This document shows, piece after piece, positions 1 to 7,436 of a DNA stretch of 31,594 nt; position 1 is the stretch's first letter, and the number at the start of each line of letters is the position of its first letter. The position numbers and the translations under genes were made by a program. The notes below the pieces were generated by a model. The model made no database searches. It saw only the letters and a program-made list of their open reading frames with translations, and had not been told where the DNA came from. The stretch covers positions 1 through 31,594 of the forward strand of contig UREY01000023.1 of NCBI GenBank assembly GCA_900546915.1, written 5' to 3'. The stretch is from an uncultured Eubacteriales bacterium (lineage in GTDB: Bacteria > Bacillota > Clostridia > Oscillospirales > Oscillospiraceae).

Positions 1-63
1 TGCAAAGCTCTCCACGGCGGTGATTTCATATGCGGTTACATTTGACGGTTACCTTCCAAACAC

Positions 64-214
64 TTACCATGCCGCCATACCAAAGTCAGGCCCGCTGGCG
101 AGCTGTATTACCAAGACCACGGAAAACAGCAAAAACCCGGAAAGGCCCATGCTATCAGGCTTTCCGGGCATAGATACAAAAACAGCCCCCCAAATCGGAA
201 GGCTGTTTTTGTAT
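64..214 (-). terminator. Rho-independent terminator of tRNA-Ser, plus a second hairpin
   Basis: An inverted repeat pairs ATACAAAAACAGCC (174-187) with GGCTGTTTTTGTAT (201-214). Read on the minus strand it is a hairpin ending in a T-run just past the tRNA-Ser 3' end, so it fits a terminator for that transcript. A second hairpin lies next to it at about 136-168 (CCCGGAAAGGCC against GGCTTTCCGGG). The first 60 bases of the window show no recognisable gene. Confidence 0.8.
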
Positions 215-233
215 TAAAGTTTGTTCCTTAATA

Positions 234-325
234 TGGCGGAGAAGGAGGGATTCGAACCCTCGATACCCTTTTGAGGTATACACGATTTCCAATCGTGCGC
301 GCTCGACCAGCTACGCGACTTCTCC
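234..325 (-). tRNA. tRNA-Ser (anticodon GGA)
   Basis: On the minus strand a class II tRNA folds clearly. The acceptor stem GGAGAAG pairs with CTTCTCC. The anticodon arm CACGA-TTGGAAA-TCGTG gives anticodon GGA. There is a long variable arm and a T-loop GGTTCGAATCC. The discriminator base is G, as usual for tRNA-Ser, and CCA is encoded at 236-234. It reads the UCC and UCU serine codons. It has its own promoter (394-422) and terminator (174-214), so it appears to be a single-gene transcription unit. Confidence 0.97.
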
Positions 326-393
326 ATGCAATTTTCCCTGCCGCACTGGTCCGGCGGCGGAGGCTGACAGGCGAACCACAAATCAGCTTGCTT

Positions 394-422
394 ATAATAC
401 CCGATTTTAAAACAAATGTCAA
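394..422 (-). promoter_or_regulatory. Sigma-A promoter of tRNA-Ser
   Basis: On the minus strand TTGACA (422-417) and TATTAT (399-394) are separated by exactly 17 bp. Transcription would start near 387, about 60 bases ahead of the mature tRNA 5' end. The near-consensus boxes suit a strongly expressed stable RNA. Confidence 0.85.
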
Positions 423-446
423 GCGCTTTTTGCCAGAATTTGAATT

Positions 447-1331
447 TTATTTTTGTCCCCTGCAGCAATCCCGGCAAAAGGCAGCAATCCGTTCCAGGTC
501 CTCCCGGCGCTCTTTTAAAACATACAGAATATAAGCATGCCACAGCCCCGGCGCAACCACCAGTGTGGAAGGACTGCCTGAAGCCATAAGCTTTTCATGG
601 AGCAGGCGGCTGTCATCCAGCATAATTTCATCTCCACCAACAAACAGGAGACTGGGTGGAAAGCCGGTCAAATCTCCGAAAAGAGGAGACACCAGGGGCA
701 AATCGCGGCATTGGGTATAACATGAGGCAAAAAAATCCAACCGCTCCCAGGTCATAGACGGGTCTCGGTCCCGGTTTTCCGCATAAGAGCGGCCGGAGGC
801 TGTCAAATCCGTCCAGGCGGATATCCCGATCAGACCGGCAGGTAACGGCAGCTCCTCCTGGCGGGCCTTCATACACAGTGCATAAATCATACCGCCTCCG
901 GCGGACTCGCCGCAGAAAACTACGGGGCCCGCCTCCTGCAAGCAGGCCCGGTAGGCAGTCATCGCATCCTGCAGACCGGCGGGAAACGGATGCTCGGGAG
1001 CTAAGCGGTAGGCAGGACAAAGAACCTCCGCGCCGGTTACGGCAGCCAAAACTGCTCCAAATCCCTTGGCGTATTCCAAGTCCCCACAGACATAGCCCCC
1101 GCCGTGGAGATACAAAATGCGTCCCTCGGGATCCCGTTCCCGGGGTAGAATCCGGCAGGCGGAGAAATCTGAAAAGGCACACGCTTCGATCCGAACCTCT
1201 TTGTGATAGCTCCGGTACAGCAACGCCCCCAGGACATCCTGCCCCTTCCGGGCCCAGTCCATGGAGCATCCGTTCATCACGGGTTTCATCCGTTCCAATT
1301 GCTTGCGCACGCGCTTCTGCGTCAATTCCAT
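447..1331 (-). CDS. Alpha/beta hydrolase, hormone-sensitive lipase (family IV) type
   Basis: A 294-aa alpha/beta hydrolase, probably a cytoplasmic esterase acting on short acyl esters. The oxyanion-hole motif HGGGY is at residues 76-80. The nucleophile elbow GESAGG (141-146) puts the catalytic Ser at 143. A GGDEIMLDD segment supplies the likely Asp (234) and LWHAY the His (265). This order and spacing are those of the HSL/bacterial family IV carboxylesterases, and the length is normal. There is no signal peptide. The ATG at 1331 follows an AGGAGGGG ribosome site. The stop is only 25 bases from the -35 of the tRNA-Ser promoter and no terminator is visible between them. The real substrate cannot be told from sequence; acetyl-xylan or other acetyl-sugar esters are alternatives. 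Confidence 0.9.
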   Translation of the reverse strand: MELTQKRVRKQLERMKPVMNGCSMDWARKGQDVLGALLYRSYHKEVRIEACAFSDFSACRILPRERDPEGRILYLHGGGYVCGDLEYAKGFGAVLAAVTGAEVLCPAYRLAPEHPFPAGLQDAMTAYRACLQEAGPVVFCGESAGGGMIYALCMKARQEELPLPAGLIGISAWTDLTASGRSYAENRDRDPSMTWERLDFFASCYTQCRDLPLVSPLFGDLTGFPPSLLFVGGDEIMLDDSRLLHEKLMASGSPSTLVVAPGLWHAYILYVLKERREDLERIAAFCRDCCRGQK

Positions 1332-1382
1332 AAGCCCCTCCTGCCTACCTGTTCCGGCCCTGTCACGCTTCGTATAGCATAG

Positions 1383-1411
1383 ATTGTATCATTTGCCTCT
1401 GAAAAATAAGC
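1383..1411 (-). promoter_or_regulatory. Probable promoter of the esterase gene
   Basis: On the minus strand an extended -10, TGATACAAT, covers 1391-1383. The -35 region 17 bp upstream (GCTTAT, 1411-1406) is poor, as expected when an extended -10 carries recognition. It lies about 50 bp upstream of the esterase ATG. No convincing terminator separates it from the preceding DUF3737 gene. Confidence 0.45.
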
Positions 1412-1492
1412 ATGCCGGATAGATTTCCCCCTCCGGGAACATGATACGCCGGAACTCCAAGCCGGCAGCATCTCTGTCTTGGCTGCTCTCCC

Positions 1493-2353
1493 TTACAGCC
1501 CGGTGCATGTGGGCACAGGGGGACGGATGACAATTTCCCCCTGGGCATGGACATCGTCTCGGATGATTTCTCCCACAGAAGGGACACAAATCCGGCCGGA
1601 CCGGGGATTTTTGATGCTGACCACCGGTGTGACTATGGTGGCTTCCACGTCGGACTTCTCAAAGCACAGGTCGGTGTCTACCATTTCACACGAAATCAGT
1701 TTTAAGCCCTTGCAATAACACAGAGGCTGTGTCCCAATCACCCGGCAATTTTCCAAGGTAACGTTCTCACAGTACCAAGCCAGGTACTCGCCTTTGATCA
1801 CGCTATTGCGCACGGTTACATCTTTGGCATGCCAAAAGGCGTCCTTTGTGTCGAATGTACAGTGGTCAAATACGGCGTCATGAATGTATTGGAAAGAATA
1901 CTTACCCTGCAGGTGCACATCCCGAAAAGTGAGATGATCCGAGCGCATCATAAAATACTCGCTTTGCACACTGCACGCCTCCATCTGCATGTCATGAACC
2001 GACCAGCCGAATTCCGGTGAGATGATGTCGCAGCCATGCATGTTCACATGCTTGCATTCCCGCAGGGCTTTGATGCCATGGAGCTTTGTATGGGAAATCT
2101 CTATGTGGGAAGAGTACCACAGCGCCGCCCGACAGAGCTCAGTCATCTCCGAGTCCGAAATTTTCAGTGTGTCGTCGTGCCAAAAGGGATACCGAAGATT
2201 AAAAAAGCAATGTTCTACCTGAATGTTCCGGCTTTCCTTCAAGGCGCTCTCCCCATCTGCCGGGCCGTCAAAGGCGCAGTTTTGCAGTAAAACTCCATCG
2301 CTGCCGTACAGGGCCCGTTCCATATCAAACGTCTTTTCGCAAACTGTATTCAC
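1493..2353 (-). CDS. DUF3737 family protein (right-handed beta-helix)
   Basis: A 286-aa protein made of short repeating strands with regularly spaced hydrophobic, Cys and His residues, for example runs like 'HIEISHTKLHGI' and 'NVTLENCRVIGT'. This is the signature of a right-handed parallel beta-helix. The overall pattern (ESALKESRNI near residues 36-45, then a YPFWH motif) matches the DUF3737 family, whose biochemical role is not established. There is no signal peptide, so it is probably cytoplasmic. Beta-helix folds are common in polysaccharide-acting enzymes, but I see no catalytic motif and do not assign one. Translation should start at GTG 2353, preceded by AGAAAGGTGG at about 8 bases. 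Its own promoter is at 2442-2470. Confidence 0.85.
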   Translation of the reverse strand: MNTVCEKTFDMERALYGSDGVLLQNCAFDGPADGESALKESRNIQVEHCFFNLRYPFWHDDTLKISDSEMTELCRAALWYSSHIEISHTKLHGIKALRECKHVNMHGCDIISPEFGWSVHDMQMEACSVQSEYFMMRSDHLTFRDVHLQGKYSFQYIHDAVFDHCTFDTKDAFWHAKDVTVRNSVIKGEYLAWYCENVTLENCRVIGTQPLCYCKGLKLISCEMVDTDLCFEKSDVEATIVTPVVSIKNPRSGRICVPSVGEIIRDDVHAQGEIVIRPPVPTCTGL

Positions 2354-2441
2354 GTTTTATTCCACCTTTCTGCAAACACGAACAAATCGCTTCCCGCCCC
2401 ATGGCCATGAGCCGGGCAAGCAGAGATCTGGATCTGCTTCT

Positions 2442-2470
2442 ATTGTAACAAGGGAGCTGAGAAATTTCAA
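2442..2470 (-). promoter_or_regulatory. Sigma-A promoter of the DUF3737 gene
   Basis: On the minus strand TTGAAA (2470-2465) and TACAAT (2447-2442) are 17 bp apart, about 90 bp upstream of the GTG start. It sits directly behind the terminator of the glycopolymer operon, making the DUF3737 gene a separate unit. Confidence 0.75.
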
Positions 2471-2507
2471 TCTCTCCGGCAGATCCTTCGGGGATTGTGC
2501 CCCGGCA

Positions 2508-2567
2508 TAAAAGGCCTGCTGCAAAATGAGCGAAGGCCGGTTTCGGCCTGTACCCTTTTACAGCAGG
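2508..2567 (-). terminator. Terminator hairpin of the glycopolymer operon
   Basis: A nested hairpin follows the tagD stop on the minus strand. The outer arms are CCTGCTG (2515-2521) and CAGCAGG (2561-2567), extended by AAAA/TTTT pairing. An inner stem AGGCCG/CGGCCT has a 4-base loop. The following minus-strand sequence CCTTTTATG is only a weak T-run, so termination may be partial. Confidence 0.65.
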
Positions 2568-2605
2568 ACGTGGTTCTTCTGTCTGCATTTTGCCATGCGA
2601 CAGCC

Positions 2606-2995
2606 TCAGGTGTGCAGCTCGGTTTTGATTTTGGTGGTGGAAATCTCCGGGGTGCGGGGAAGATAGACGACTTCACATTGGTCCCGTAGGAAATCAAACT
2701 GCCCCGTCCAGTCATCGCCTATGACAAAAACATCCACGTGATACTTTTCCACATCGGTCTTCTTTTGTCCCCAGTTCTCCTCCGGGATCACCAGATCCAC
2801 ATAACGAATGGCTTCCAGCATCGCTTTCCGCTCGTCATAGCTGAAATAGCTTTTCTTTTGCTTTTCCCGCCAGTTAAACTCATCCGTAGACAGCGCGACA
2901 ATGAGGTAATCCCCCAAGGCCTTAGCCCGTCGGAGCAGGTTGATGTGGCCATAGTGGAGCAGGTCAAAGGTGCCGTATGTGATGACACGTTTCAT
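2606..2995 (-). CDS. tagD: Glycerol-3-phosphate cytidylyltransferase
   Basis: A 129-aa enzyme that makes CDP-glycerol from CTP and sn-glycerol 3-phosphate, the activated glycerol phosphate donor for teichoic acids and related polymers. It has the nucleotidyltransferase HxGH motif (HYGH, residues 14-17) after YGTFDLLH. It also has the C-terminal RTPEISTTKI motif (114-123), equivalent to RTEGISTTKI of TagD/TarD. The length equals that of the Bacillus TagD family. The ATG overlaps the stop of the upstream glycerophosphotransferase gene as ATGA, with AAAGGAGGGA in front, so the two are translationally coupled. It is the last gene of the operon; its product feeds the transferase encoded just before it. 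Confidence 0.95.
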   Translation of the reverse strand: MKRVITYGTFDLLHYGHINLLRRAKALGDYLIVALSTDEFNWREKQKKSYFSYDERKAMLEAIRYVDLVIPEENWGQKKTDVEKYHVDVFVIGDDWTGQFDFLRDQCEVVYLPRTPEISTTKIKTELHT

Positions 2996-4146
2996 ACTGT
3001 TCCCTCCTTTCCATGCAAGCGGGCGAGAATCCAGTCCGCGCAGCGGCGGGCGGCGTGCCCATCTTCACAAAAGTGGTGTTCCTGAGCAAAGGCGTCCCAA
3101 TTCCCGGCATACTGCTGCGCATCAAAAGACCGAACAGCCCGGCACAGAGCCTGATTGCTGCCGGCCAGGGGAAAGGGCAGCGTATCCAGGGGGAAATAAA
3201 AGTTTCGATCCAACCGGTAAGCCTCGATATCCGTGGCAAATTGGAAGCAAGGCTTGCCGCTGAGTGCAAAATCAAACATGCAGGAGGAATAGTCCGTAAC
3301 CAGAATATCGGCAGCGCATAAAAGCTCCTGCATATCCGGGTAAGCCGTGGCGTCCAGAATGGCGCCGCCGTCGTAAGCAAACAATCCCGCAGAGCGCTCC
3401 GCCACGTTGGGATGCAAACGGATGAGCCCGGACCACTGGCCGCCGAACCGGTCCCGGCAAGCCTCCAAAAGCGCCGGAACATCCAGCTGATAAGCGCTGC
3501 AGCTGTGATCGGCGCGAAATGTGGGGGCATAAAGTACCAGCTTCCGGTCTTCCGGCAGGCCGAAAGCTCGCCGGACCTTTTCCGACAGCTGAGGCTGTGG
3601 AGAGAAAAACACGTCGTTTCGAGGGGTGCCATACTCCGCCACAGAGCCCTGGTACCAAAAGGCCCTTTGATAAAGCCGGGTCATAAAGCCGCTCCCGGAG
3701 ACCATCAAATCACATTGGGCGGAATCCTGGATGCAGCTGCGCACATACAGCGGTTCCAAGGCATCCGCCGCATCCTGCTCAATGCGCTTCAGGGCAAATC
3801 CGTGCCAGGTCTGCAAATAGTACTGCCCCTTGCGCTTACAGCGCTCCCCTTTCCGGCAGTTGTCCACCCAGGCAGCGGCGGTGGACAGCTCCCAAACCCG
3901 GCGAATCCCCCGGTAAGAGGCCGGAGAGATCCCCTCTGGAAGGTGGGCAGCGTCCTTTGGATCGCGCAACAGCCACACCAGCTTCAAATCTTCGCCGGAC
4001 GCCAGCAGCGCCTCTGCAATGGCCTTGGGACTGTCGGAATAGCCCTTTCCATAGTAACTGCAGAACACCACCTTTTTCCGGTCTATGGGCGCCAGACGAA
4101 AGAGGCGGCGGGCGGCGGCACACAGGTAAGCCTCCATGCTGCTCAT
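2992..4146 (-). CDS. CDP-glycerol glycerophosphotransferase (TagB/TarF type)
   Basis: A 384-aa peripheral membrane transferase that moves glycerol phosphate from CDP-glycerol to a polyprenyl-linked glycan. Family motifs appear in order: QTWHG (112-116, with the key His), YGTPRND (172-178), YAPTFR (206-211), RLHPN (243-247) and VTDYSS (283-288). It consists of the transferase domain only and is about half the size of the TagF polymerase. This suits a primase-like or decorating enzyme adding one or few units rather than a long-chain polymerase. The start is ATG 4146, with AAGGAGG seven bases upstream and a 4-base ATGA overlap with the flippase stop. The frame stays open upstream, but that part has no family similarity. 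Confidence 0.92.
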   Translation of the reverse strand: MSSMEAYLCAAARRLFRLAPIDRKKVVFCSYYGKGYSDSPKAIAEALLASGEDLKLVWLLRDPKDAAHLPEGISPASYRGIRRVWELSTAAAWVDNCRKGERCKRKGQYYLQTWHGFALKRIEQDAADALEPLYVRSCIQDSAQCDLMVSGSGFMTRLYQRAFWYQGSVAEYGTPRNDVFFSPQPQLSEKVRRAFGLPEDRKLVLYAPTFRADHSCSAYQLDVPALLEACRDRFGGQWSGLIRLHPNVAERSAGLFAYDGGAILDATAYPDMQELLCAADILVTDYSSCMFDFALSGKPCFQFATDIEAYRLDRNFYFPLDTLPFPLAGSNQALCRAVRSFDAQQYAGNWDAFAQEHHFCEDGHAARRCADWILARLHGKEGTV

Positions 4147-5420
4147 GAATGCGCCTCCTTCTGAAATGCGCTGCGGTGCCGGAAAACCACGACAATACGG
4201 TAGCCCAGGATCAGAGCTTCCGCCACGGAAACAGCGCAGCCTAACGTAACCATGTTCATATGACCGGAGAAATACAAAATCGCCAGATTGACGATATGGA
4301 TCGCAGAGCCGAAAACCACAGAGTAATTGGCATGCTCCGGCAAGCCCATGGCGGTCAGGGTGGGAAAGCCCAGAATGTAGCTGGGCAGCGTGAAGATCCC
4401 CACAGGGAGCATGGCCCGCAAAACATGGGCCGCCGGACCAAATTTCGCGCCGAAAAACAGGACGCAAAGAGGCTCGGCCCAAATGAACACCGCGATGCAG
4501 AAAAGGATAATCAGCGGCTCAAAGACCAAAAGAATTTTGCGAATCAGTTTAAAATCCCGATTTTTGACCATGTATGGATACAAGCTGTCTGAAATGGGCG
4601 AAAGCGCGTTTTTTCCTGTGGTAATCAGCCGGTCCGCAGAGGAGTAGTAACCCACGGTAGCGCCGGAGGCGGAGATCAGATCCAGGATGACCGTATTCAA
4701 GGCGGAATAGGCCGTCGTGGCAATGCGGGAATAGAAAAAGACCGAGGAGCGCTTCAGGCACCGAACGGCCTCCGCCCAGTCCGGCGCGGTGAAATGAATG
4801 TCCAGCTTTCGGCTGAGATGAAGCAGGGTGAGAGCCAGGGCAACCAGGCAGCCGGCGGCATTGATGGCAGGCACCATCCACACGTCTTCCGGCGTCTTCA
4901 GGAACAGCACGATGCCCAAGGTAAAAAAGGCTTTAATACAGACGGTTCGAACGGTAATGGCCGACATTTTCTCCAGCCCGCGATAGAGGTAGTCCGGGAT
5001 CAGGGAGTTGATGGCTGTACTGCAGAAAAACAGCAAATAGAGCTTCCGCTCGCTTCGCCAGGCCGGTATGAGCTGGCAAAGGAGAAGCAGCACGACCAGG
5101 GATAACACGATGAGCAAAATTTTGGCCAAGGTGGTGGCGGTGAAGATCCGGCTGACCTCCTTTTTGTCGTCCCGGCTTCTTGCCACCTCCTGGGTGCCGG
5201 AGAGAAGAAAGCCGAAGTCAATGACCAGCTGAAAATAGACCATAATGGCCGTAGCGGCGCCCAGGGCGCCGTATACCGCAGGTCCCAGAACTCGGGTTTC
5301 GTACGGGACAACGATCAGAGACAGAAAATAATTGGAAAACGTGAGCAGATACAGCATAAAGGTATTTTGCAGCAGGACCTTTTTGCTGCTTGCTAGATTT
5401 AATTTTCGATTCCGATTCAA
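4143..5420 (-). CDS. Wzx-type polysaccharide flippase (MOP superfamily)
   Basis: A 425-aa multi-spanning membrane protein with roughly 12 hydrophobic segments, starting with FMLYLLTFSNYFLSLIVVPY near residue 20. The N-terminal pattern 'ETRVLGPAVYGALGAA' is typical of polysaccharide biosynthesis exporters (PF01943-like). It is expected to flip undecaprenyl-diphosphate-linked repeat units across the membrane. The start is TTG 5420, preceded by AGGAGGG at seven bases; there is no better ATG nearby. It follows the glycosyltransferase gene after 12 bp and overlaps the glycerophosphotransferase by 4 bp. Together with the two ligase/polymerase-like genes, it indicates a Wzx/Wzy-like assembly route. 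Confidence 0.9.
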   Translation of the reverse strand: MNRNRKLNLASSKKVLLQNTFMLYLLTFSNYFLSLIVVPYETRVLGPAVYGALGAATAIMVYFQLVIDFGFLLSGTQEVARSRDDKKEVSRIFTATTLAKILLIVLSLVVLLLLCQLIPAWRSERKLYLLFFCSTAINSLIPDYLYRGLEKMSAITVRTVCIKAFFTLGIVLFLKTPEDVWMVPAINAAGCLVALALTLLHLSRKLDIHFTAPDWAEAVRCLKRSSVFFYSRIATTAYSALNTVILDLISASGATVGYYSSADRLITTGKNALSPISDSLYPYMVKNRDFKLIRKILLVFEPLIILFCIAVFIWAEPLCVLFFGAKFGPAAHVLRAMLPVGIFTLPSYILGFPTLTAMGLPEHANYSVVFGSAIHIVNLAILYFSGHMNMVTLGCAVSVAEALILGYRIVVVFRHRSAFQKEAHS

Positions 5421-5432
5421 AGCGGTGCCCTC

Positions 5433-6428
5433 CTAATGGGAATTTCCTTTTTCCTTCCAGCTGAACAGGAGCGCAGGAAGGCGGTACTGCCGGTGGCGAA
5501 GGAAAAACAGAACGATCCGTTGAGAGCGCGTCAAGCAGCGGTAATATTTCGATTTGGTATAATGGGGAAAGTTCTGTGTCAAATATGCCAGAAGCTGTGG
5601 CAGGAGCGGGTGTTGGGGATCCTGGCGCAGAACCCGGTAGCAAGCATAAGAGATATGCTGCAGAGTCATGCCGCACAGCTCCTCCTGAAACTGCGCAAAG
5701 CACCCCCGGCGGCGGTACCAGCTCAGCACCTGCTCCAAGGCCAGCAGAATTTCTCCGTTCCGCGAGGGATCCCGTCCCCGCATAATCGAGCCGCTTCGGA
5801 GCAGGTACCGGTAAAGAGGCAGCTCCAGCCCCACCACAGAACCGGCCTCTAAAAGCAGATTCTCCGTGGTGTACAGGTCCTCATACCACAGATGATTCGG
5901 GTATCGAATGCCGCTCTGGAGAAACAGCTCTCTGCGCCAGAGCCGGGCGCAGGCGCTGGGGGTATCGAGGAGCATGGCCGGATGCTGGGCCAGGGTACAG
6001 ACCCGGCCGGCAGGAAGGCTGTGCCGCTGAAGTCCCGAAGAGGGACCGCCTCCTTCGGGACAGAGCTCCAGGAAAAACGCAATGACATCGGGGTGGCGGT
6101 AAGTTTCCACGGCCCGGCTCAGCGTGGAAAGCGCGTCGGGAGTTATCGTATCGTCTCCGTCCAGAAAGAACAGGTACTCGCCCCGGGCTGCCTCCAGCCC
6201 CGTATTCCGGGCGCCGCCCAGGCCCAGGTTCTCCTGGTGAATCACCCGGATCCGGCCGGGGCTGCGGGCGGCCAGGGCATCGCAGAGGGGACCACTGCGG
6301 TTGTCTGTGGACCCGTCGTCTACCAGAATGATCTCGTAGTCGGAGCAATCCCCGGACAGGACGGAATCCACACAGGCGGTCAAATAATCCGCTACGTTGT
6401 AAACCGGAATGACTACACTAAACCGCAT
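5433..6428 (-). CDS. GT2 family glycosyltransferase (copy A)
   Basis: A 331-aa GT-A fold family 2 glycosyltransferase. The N-terminus has VVIPVYN (residues 5-11), the nucleotide-binding DDGSTD (37-42), the GGARNTGLEAA segment (71-81) and the metal-binding DGDD (90-93). The C-terminal third is alpha-helical and rich in Arg and aromatic residues, as in capsule and teichoic acid glycosyltransferases. It probably adds a sugar to the lipid-linked repeat unit on the cytoplasmic face. The start is ATG 6428 after AGGAGGG, which overlaps the stop of the preceding gene. It is closely similar over its first 100 residues to the neighbouring copy, so the pair looks like a tandem duplication. Donor and acceptor cannot be read from sequence. 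Confidence 0.9.
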   Translation of the reverse strand: MRFSVVIPVYNVADYLTACVDSVLSGDCSDYEIILVDDGSTDNRSGPLCDALAARSPGRIRVIHQENLGLGGARNTGLEAARGEYLFFLDGDDTITPDALSTLSRAVETYRHPDVIAFFLELCPEGGGPSSGLQRHSLPAGRVCTLAQHPAMLLDTPSACARLWRRELFLQSGIRYPNHLWYEDLYTTENLLLEAGSVVGLELPLYRYLLRSGSIMRGRDPSRNGEILLALEQVLSWYRRRGCFAQFQEELCGMTLQHISYACYRVLRQDPQHPLLPQLLAYLTQNFPHYTKSKYYRCLTRSQRIVLFFLRHRQYRLPALLFSWKEKGNSH

Positions 6429-6437
6429 GGCGCCCTC

Positions 6438-7424
6438 CTACATGAGCTTGTCTTTTGTGCGAAACAGAAGCCGCAGCAAACGGTAATGGCGCCGCTCCAA
6501 CAGTCGGAACGCCAATTTGCGGCTTGCAGGTAATTGCTGGAGATAAGGGTTCTGTCGGTAATTGGGAAAATGCTCTTGCAAATAATTTTGGATTTCTCCC
6601 AGAAGCGGATGGGTCGGATCGTCCAGCAACACACGCACCGACGCCGCCAGATAAGCGTGATCCACACACAGGCGGCACAAAATGTTCCGATAGGGCTCCA
6701 ATATCCCTTCCGCCTGAAACCAGTCCAGAAGATCGTCAAAGGCCAGCAGAATCTCCCGGCACCGCTCCGTATTGCCGGAGTGCATGGTAGAGCCCGGACG
6801 CTGCAGGTATCGGTAAAGATGATCCGGCAGGGTCACAATGGACCGGGCGGCTACAAGAAGCTTGACCGATGCCCGCAAATCTTCATACCAGACCCGGCTT
6901 GGGAAACGAATGCCGGAGCGCAAAAACAAGTCCCGGCTCCAGATCCGACCCCAGGGCGCAGGCAGGGAAAGGAGAAATTCCGGTCGCTCCCGGATGGTAA
7001 AGCTCCCGTTGTATTGCGCATAATTGGCAGACATCGGCGTCAAATGCCCGGCTCCATCATCCGAGAAAAAGTTAAACGCAAGAACCTCCGCATGGGTGCG
7101 GGCAATGGCCGTTTTGAAGGCAGAGAGGGCCTCCGGCACGATGGTGTCGTCGCTGTCCAGGAAAAACAGATAGGTTCCGGCCGCAGCTTCCAGCCCAGTA
7201 TTCCGGGCGCCGCCCTGGCCCTTGTTCTCCTGATGAATCACCCGAATGAGCGCGGGATGCTGCGCCGCCAATCGGTCACAAAGCGCAGGACAGACCCCGT
7301 CCGTGGACCCGTCGTCCACAAGAAGAATCTCGCAGTCCTGATGATCCCCGGATAACACCGATTGCACACAGGCTTCCAAGTAAGCCGCCGTGTTGTATAC
7401 AGGTATGACAATGGTCAGGAGCAT
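6438..7424 (-). CDS. GT2 family glycosyltransferase (copy B)
   Basis: A 328-aa family 2 glycosyltransferase, paralogous to its downstream neighbour. Motifs sit at the same residue numbers: VIPVYN (6-11), DDGSTD (37-42), GGARNTGLEAA (71-81), DSDD (90-93). An upstream in-frame GTG at 7433 would add three residues. I prefer ATG 7424 because AAGAGGTG lies six bases before it and because this start puts both paralogues in the same register. The stop is 9 bp from the start of copy A. Divergence is greatest in the C-terminal half, where acceptor specificity usually lies, so the two enzymes probably add different sugars. Confidence 0.9.
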   Translation of the reverse strand: MLLTIVIPVYNTAAYLEACVQSVLSGDHQDCEILLVDDGSTDGVCPALCDRLAAQHPALIRVIHQENKGQGGARNTGLEAAAGTYLFFLDSDDTIVPEALSAFKTAIARTHAEVLAFNFFSDDGAGHLTPMSANYAQYNGSFTIRERPEFLLSLPAPWGRIWSRDLFLRSGIRFPSRVWYEDLRASVKLLVAARSIVTLPDHLYRYLQRPGSTMHSGNTERCREILLAFDDLLDWFQAEGILEPYRNILCRLCVDHAYLAASVRVLLDDPTHPLLGEIQNYLQEHFPNYRQNPYLQQLPASRKLAFRLLERRHYRLLRLLFRTKDKLM

Positions 7425-7436
7425 AAACTTCACCTC

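Noticed and set aside
64..171. A 35-aa minus-strand frame with a hydrophobic stretch at the left end
   Set aside because: It begins right behind the tRNA terminator hairpin and contains another hairpin. Only a weak GGAAAG precedes its second ATG, so no gene is supported.
4147..4482. N-terminal extension of the glycerophosphotransferase frame
   Set aside because: The extension overlaps the flippase gene in another frame and has no similarity. A good ribosome site fixes the start at 4146.
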